The position numbers and the translations under genes are program-made. Under the pieces are notes generated by a model that worked only from the letters and a program-made list of their open reading frames with translations, was not told the DNA's origin and did not search any database. Shown in pieces: positions 60,382 to 64,000 of a stretch of 64,000 bases of DNA; within the stretch, counting starts at the first letter, position 1; each line of letters opens with the position of its first letter. Origin of the DNA: Sphingomonas sp. H160509 (GTDB taxonomy: Bacteria > Pseudomonadota > Alphaproteobacteria > Sphingomonadales > Sphingomonadaceae); NCBI RefSeq assembly GCF_024124765.2, contig NZ_JAMXSR020000002.1, positions 2,096,001 to 2,160,000 on the forward strand. Reading direction: 5' to 3'.

Positions 60382-62182
60382 ATGCCCCCCGCTGACCGAC
60401 CGCCTCACCGCCCTCCGCACCCAACTCGCCGCGCAAAACCTCGACGGCTTCGTGATCCCGCTCACCGACGAGCATATGAGCGAATATGTCGGCGGCTATG
60501 CACAGCGCCTCGGCTGGCTCACCGGCTTTGGCGGATCGGCAGGCACCGCGGTTGTGCTGGCCGACCGCGCGGCGATCTTCACCGACGGGCGCTACACGAT
60601 CCAGGTTCGCGAGCAGGTCGATGGTGCGCAGTGGGACTATGAGCCCGTGCCGCAGACCAGCCCCGCTGCGTGGCTTGGCAAACACGCCCCCGAAGGCGGT
60701 CGGATCGGCTACGACCCGTGGCTGCATACCGGGACCTGGGTCGCAGAGGCCACCACCGCTCTCGCCGAACGGGGCGCAACGCTGGTCGCGGTCGACGCCA
60801 ACCCGATCGATGCGATCTGGACCGATCGCCCAGCCCCCTCGCCTGCAAAACTGACAGTCCAGCCGGACGAGTTCACCGGTGCATCTTCCGCCGAAAAGCG
60901 CGCGAAGATCGCCGACTGGCTGTCCGAGCAGAATGCCGACGCGGTCATCCTGTCCGCACTCGATTCGATCGCGTGGGCACTCAACGTCCGTGGCGGCGAC
61001 GTCGATCACACGCCCGTCGCGCTGTCCTATGCGATCGTCGGCGCGGACGGCACGACCGACCTGTTCGTCGCACCCGACAAGCTCGACGACGCGGTTCGCC
61101 AGCATCTGGGCAACGCGGTCCGCCTTCATGACCGCACCGTGTTCGCCGCTGCGCTGGGCACCTATGCCGGCAAGCGCGTCGCCGCCGATCCCGAACGCGC
61201 GGTCGCCGCGATCACGCAGGCGCTGCAGGCGGGCGGCGCCAAGATCCTGCCGCTGCGCGATCCGGTCGTGCTCGCCAAGGCGATCAAGAACCCGGTCGAG
61301 ATAAGCGGCCACCGGGCTGCCTCGGCCCGCGACGGTGCTGCGCTCGCGCGCTTCCTGCGCTGGGTCGAGAGCGAGTGCGTGAAGGGCGGCCAAACCGAAC
61401 TCAGCGCCGCCGCCAAGCTGCTCGCCTTCCGCGAACAGACCGGCGTCCTCAAGGACACCTCGTTCGACACGATCTCCGCCACCGGTCCGCACGGTGCGAT
61501 CCCGCACTACCACGTCACCGAGGAATCGAGCGCGCCGATCGAACCCGGCCAGCTCTACCTGATCGATTCAGGCGGCCAATATGCGGACGGCACCACCGAC
61601 GTCACGCGCGTCATGCCGATCGGAGAACCGACCGAAGAGATGCGCGACCGCTTCACCCGCGTCCTGAAGGGGCATATCGGCATCGCCACCGCGGTCTTCC
61701 CCGACGGCACGATGGGCGGCCAGATCGACGCCTTCGCGCGCCGTCCGCTCTGGAAAGCCGGCCTGGATTTCGCGCACGGCACCGGCCACGGCATCGGCGC
61801 CTATCTGGCCGTCCACGAAGGCCCGCAGCGGATCGCCGCGCCCAACTACCCCGGCGGAGCCGCGATGGAGCCGCTACGCGCCGGCATGATGCTCTCCAAC
61901 GAGCCCGGCTATTACAAGGCCGGCGAATACGGCATCCGCATCGAGAACCTCATCCTGATCGAACCCCGCACGATCCCCGGTGCGGACCGCGCAATGCTCG
62001 GCTTCGAGACGCTCACCTTCTGCCCGATCGAACGCACGCTGATCGAGCCGACGCTGCTGACGACCGAAGAGCGCCAATGGGTCGACGACTATCACGTAAA
62101 GGTGCTGGCGGTGCTGGCGCCAGAAATGACCGATGCGGAAGATCGTGCCTGGCTCATCGCAAAATGCGCGCCTCTCAGGTAG
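60382..62182 (+). CDS. pepP: M24 aminopeptidase P (Xaa-Pro aminopeptidase) (frame broken at start)
   Basis: A 599-residue M24 metallopeptidase removing N-terminal residues before proline. Two creatinase-type N-terminal domains (SEYVGGYAQRLGWLTGFGGSAG...) precede the pita-bread domain. Metal ligands are in YLIDSGGQYADGTTDVTRVM (two Asp), DFAHGTGHGIGAYLAVHEGP (His) and the Glu of NEPGYYKAGEYGIRIEN. The C6 run 60385-60390 right after the ATG is one base long; repair gives PPLTDRLTALRTQLAAQ. GAGAG precedes the ATG. Confidence 0.94.
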
Positions 62183-62312
62183 ACGACTCATCCTTGGTCG
62201 CAGGCGCTGCCCCGACGGCACGCGCCTGCGCCTTACGCCGCCGCAGGTTCTCGCGCAGCGCGGCAGCCATGCGTTCGGCCTTCTCCGCCGCCTTTCGATC
62301 CCGATCATCCAT
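62175..62312 (-). CDS. Basic microprotein, 45 residues
   Basis: The ATG at 62312 gives MDDRDRKAAEKAERMAAALR and then ENLRRRKAQARAVGAAPATKDESST, a very basic helical peptide. It lies tail-to-tail with the aminopeptidase gene with an 8-base overlap. Sphingomonads carry many similar short Arg/Ala-rich proteins as far as I recall, perhaps RNA- or ribosome-associated. Support is from sequence character only. Confidence 0.6.
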   Translation of the reverse strand: MDDRDRKAAEKAERMAAALRENLRRRKAQARAVGAAPATKDESST

Positions 62313-62401
62313 AAATACGCCCTACATTGTGGCGGGACGCCTTGACAATCGTCCCGCCCTCGTCTCTTAGCCCCACTCCGCCGGCAGCGATGCCAGCGAG
62401 T

Positions 62402-62476
<75 letters not shown>

Positions 62477-62563
62477 TTTTTCAACATTTGATCGTCGTGA
62501 CAAGCATCCCCTGCGGGGACACCGACTTCCGTCGGGGTCTGTATTGACGCTTCCGCGAACGTT

Positions 62564-63653
62564 CTAGAGCCCTAGCTCAGCCATCGTCACGACGCGGTGC
62601 TCGCGGGCACTGATCTCGGCGGCGGTGCCGATCGCGACGGCGCGCAGGCCATCCTCCGCGGTGACCTGAACCGGCCCCTCCCCGCGGACCGCGGCGGCGA
62701 ACGCGGCGTGCTGGTAATAGGTCGCGCCTTCGTGCGAGCCGGCGGCCTTGGCAGCGGGGTCTACGGCAACGTGGGCACGCTCGACCTGCTTCGCGTTCAG
62801 GAAGCCGACACGGGGGGAATAGACCAGTTCGCCCGCGGGGATCAGCACGTCGAGGCGGGCGGCATCGCCGGTGGCGGACATCTCCCTCCTGATTCTCGGC
62901 ACCGTCGGCGAACATGCTGAGGTCGAGCATCGCGCGCACCCCGTTGGCGAAGTCGACCGTGGTGAAGCTGTTGTCGATGATGTCGGGGCGCTGGCCGTCA
63001 TAGCGCTCGTCGAGATGGTTCACGTCCATCGCGCCCGAGCAATACACGCGCACCGCTTCGGAGCCGACGATGAGACGCATCAGGTCGAAGAAATGGCAGC
63101 ATTTCTCGACCATCGTGCCGCCGGTATTGGCCGAGAAGCGGTTCCAGTCACCGACCTTGGGCAGGAACGGGAAGCGGTGTTCGCGGATCGAGAGCATCTG
63201 GAGCCGGCCGACGCGGCCTGCGCGCACCTGATCGATGAACGCGGCGGCGGGGGGCATGAAGCGATATTCCATGCCGGTCCAGAACGGCTTCGCATGAGCG
63301 GCGGCGCGCTCGACGATCCAGCGCGCATCCTCGATCGTGGTCGCCAGTGGCTTCTCGCAGAGGATCGCGGCGTCCATGTCGAACAGTCGTTCGAGCACGT
63401 CGCGGTGCGTGTTGTTGGGCGAGGCGATGACGATCGCGTCGACGTCAGCACCCTTGGCGAACGCCTCGACGCTGTCGAACCGCGCGACAGTGGCGGCGCG
63501 GTCGCCAAGGGCATCGGTCGCCCAGTCGATCGAGGTCGCGACCGGATCGGCGATCGCGACGATCTCCGCGCCCGGCAGGATCGCCAAGTTGCGAAGGTGT
63601 TCGACGCCCATCATACCCGTTCCGACGACGCCGTATCTGATCGTGGCTACCAA
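62564..63653 (-). CDS. Gfo/Idh/MocA-family oxidoreductase (frame broken)
   Basis: A 362-residue NAD(P)-dependent sugar or inositol dehydrogenase-like protein. The Rossmann motif is YGVVGTGMMGVEHLRNL, the family signature ILCEKPLATTIEDA, and the C-terminal substrate domain has EYRFMPPAAAFIDQVRAG and GGTMVEKCCHFFDLMR. One base too many in CCC 62884-62886 displaces the end; repair restores AENQEEMSATGDAARLDV. The start is probably TTG at 63653. Substrate unknown. It is divergent from an aldo/keto reductase across 30 bases. Confidence 0.9.
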
Positions 63654-63683
63654 GCTGTCATTCCCTATGCCATGGCCGCCTGC

Positions 63684-64000
63684 ATGACGACGATCCGCCT
63701 TTCCAACGACCTTCGCCCGCTCGGCAAGAGCGAAATCCTTGTTTCGCCGATAGCCTGGGGCATGTGGCGGCTGGCCGGAGAGGTCGCCCCGGTCCACGCC
63801 ATGATTGAGGCGGCCTTGGGGGCCGGGATCAACTTCTTCGATACCGCCGATATCTATGGCTGCGACGTGCCCGCCGGGTTCGGCTCGGCGGAGGAACTGT
63901 TCGGGCGTGCGCTGGCCGAAGACCGGTCATTACGTGCGAAAATGGTGATCGCGACCAAGGCGGGCATCCGTCCCGGCATCCCGTATAATTCGAGCGCGAC
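63684..64000 (+). CDS. Aldo/keto reductase, N-terminal part (runs off window)
   Basis: An open frame from ATG 63684 to the window end. It starts TTIRLSNDLRPLGKSEILVS and has INFFDTADIYG, the catalytic Asp/Tyr motif of the aldo/keto reductase barrel, then MVIATKAGIRPGIPYN. It would reduce carbonyls with NADPH. Next to a Gfo/Idh gene it may take part in sugar or inositol metabolism, but that is only neighbour evidence. Confidence 0.85.
   Translation, partial: MTTIRLSNDLRPLGKSEILVSPIAWGMWRLAGEVAPVHAMIEAALGAGINFFDTADIYGCDVPAGFGSAEELFGRALAEDRSLRAKMVIATKAGIRPGIPYNSSA

Overview
The window looks like chromosomal DNA from a high-GC alphaproteobacterium of the sphingomonad type. This is inferred from protein sequence style and gene neighbourhoods: crcB-rluC then HAD-ATP12, a his operon with yciI inserted, SspB, CIRCE-controlled groESL, and a Kdp operon headed by a TorF-type porin. 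No plasmid, phage, IS or CRISPR features were seen. Most of it is housekeeping and envelope biology.

Layout. 1-4.5 kb: end of an MFS exporter, then opgG-opgH for periplasmic glucans. 4.6-13.7 kb: a full potassium operon on the minus strand (porin, 27-aa microprotein, kdpF, A, B, C, D, E). 13.9-16.5 kb: nhaA and an FAD/NAD(P)-binding protein. 16.7-19.1 kb: a secreted GH31 glycosidase. 19.1-21.1 kb: a four-gene cassette with a membrane-anchored LuxR-type HTH protein. 21-25 kb: a broken lipoprotein hydrolase, a Uma2-like protein and groES-groEL with a CIRCE operator. 25-36.4 kb: sppA, an acetyltransferase, a TRIC channel, OsmC, crcB, rluC, HAD phosphatase, ATP12 chaperone and gmk. 36.4-39.1 kb: small membrane proteins, fumC, sspB. 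39.1-43.5 kb: hisB-yciI-hisH-hisA-hisF-(58 aa)-hisE-hint. 43.5-47.9 kb: an APC permease, adenosine kinase, EI24 protein. 48-54.5 kb: ergothioneine genes egtB-egtD behind a cobalamin adenosyltransferase, gluQ, HNH nuclease. 54.6-64 kb: ppc, thioesterase, oligopeptidase B, aminopeptidase P, tRNA-Thr(GGT), a Gfo/Idh oxidoreductase and the start of an aldo/keto reductase.

Two things cut across the window. First, about 37 frame breaks in 25 genes lie mostly in G or C runs, usually one base too many. They hit groES, hisA, hisF, hisE, fumC and the whole kdp operon. Restoring one base at each gives full-length family-like proteins, so sequence error is far more likely than gene decay. Coordinates given here span the repaired genes. 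Second, intergenic spaces are filled with several families of dispersed palindromes (called A to E here), which occupy most gaps longer than 250 bases. No mobilising transposase is present in the window.

The best candidates for under-described biology are the 27-aa protein between the porin and kdpF, the membrane-tethered HTH cassette at 19.1-21.1 kb, and the palindrome families, including one large nested element inside the his operon.
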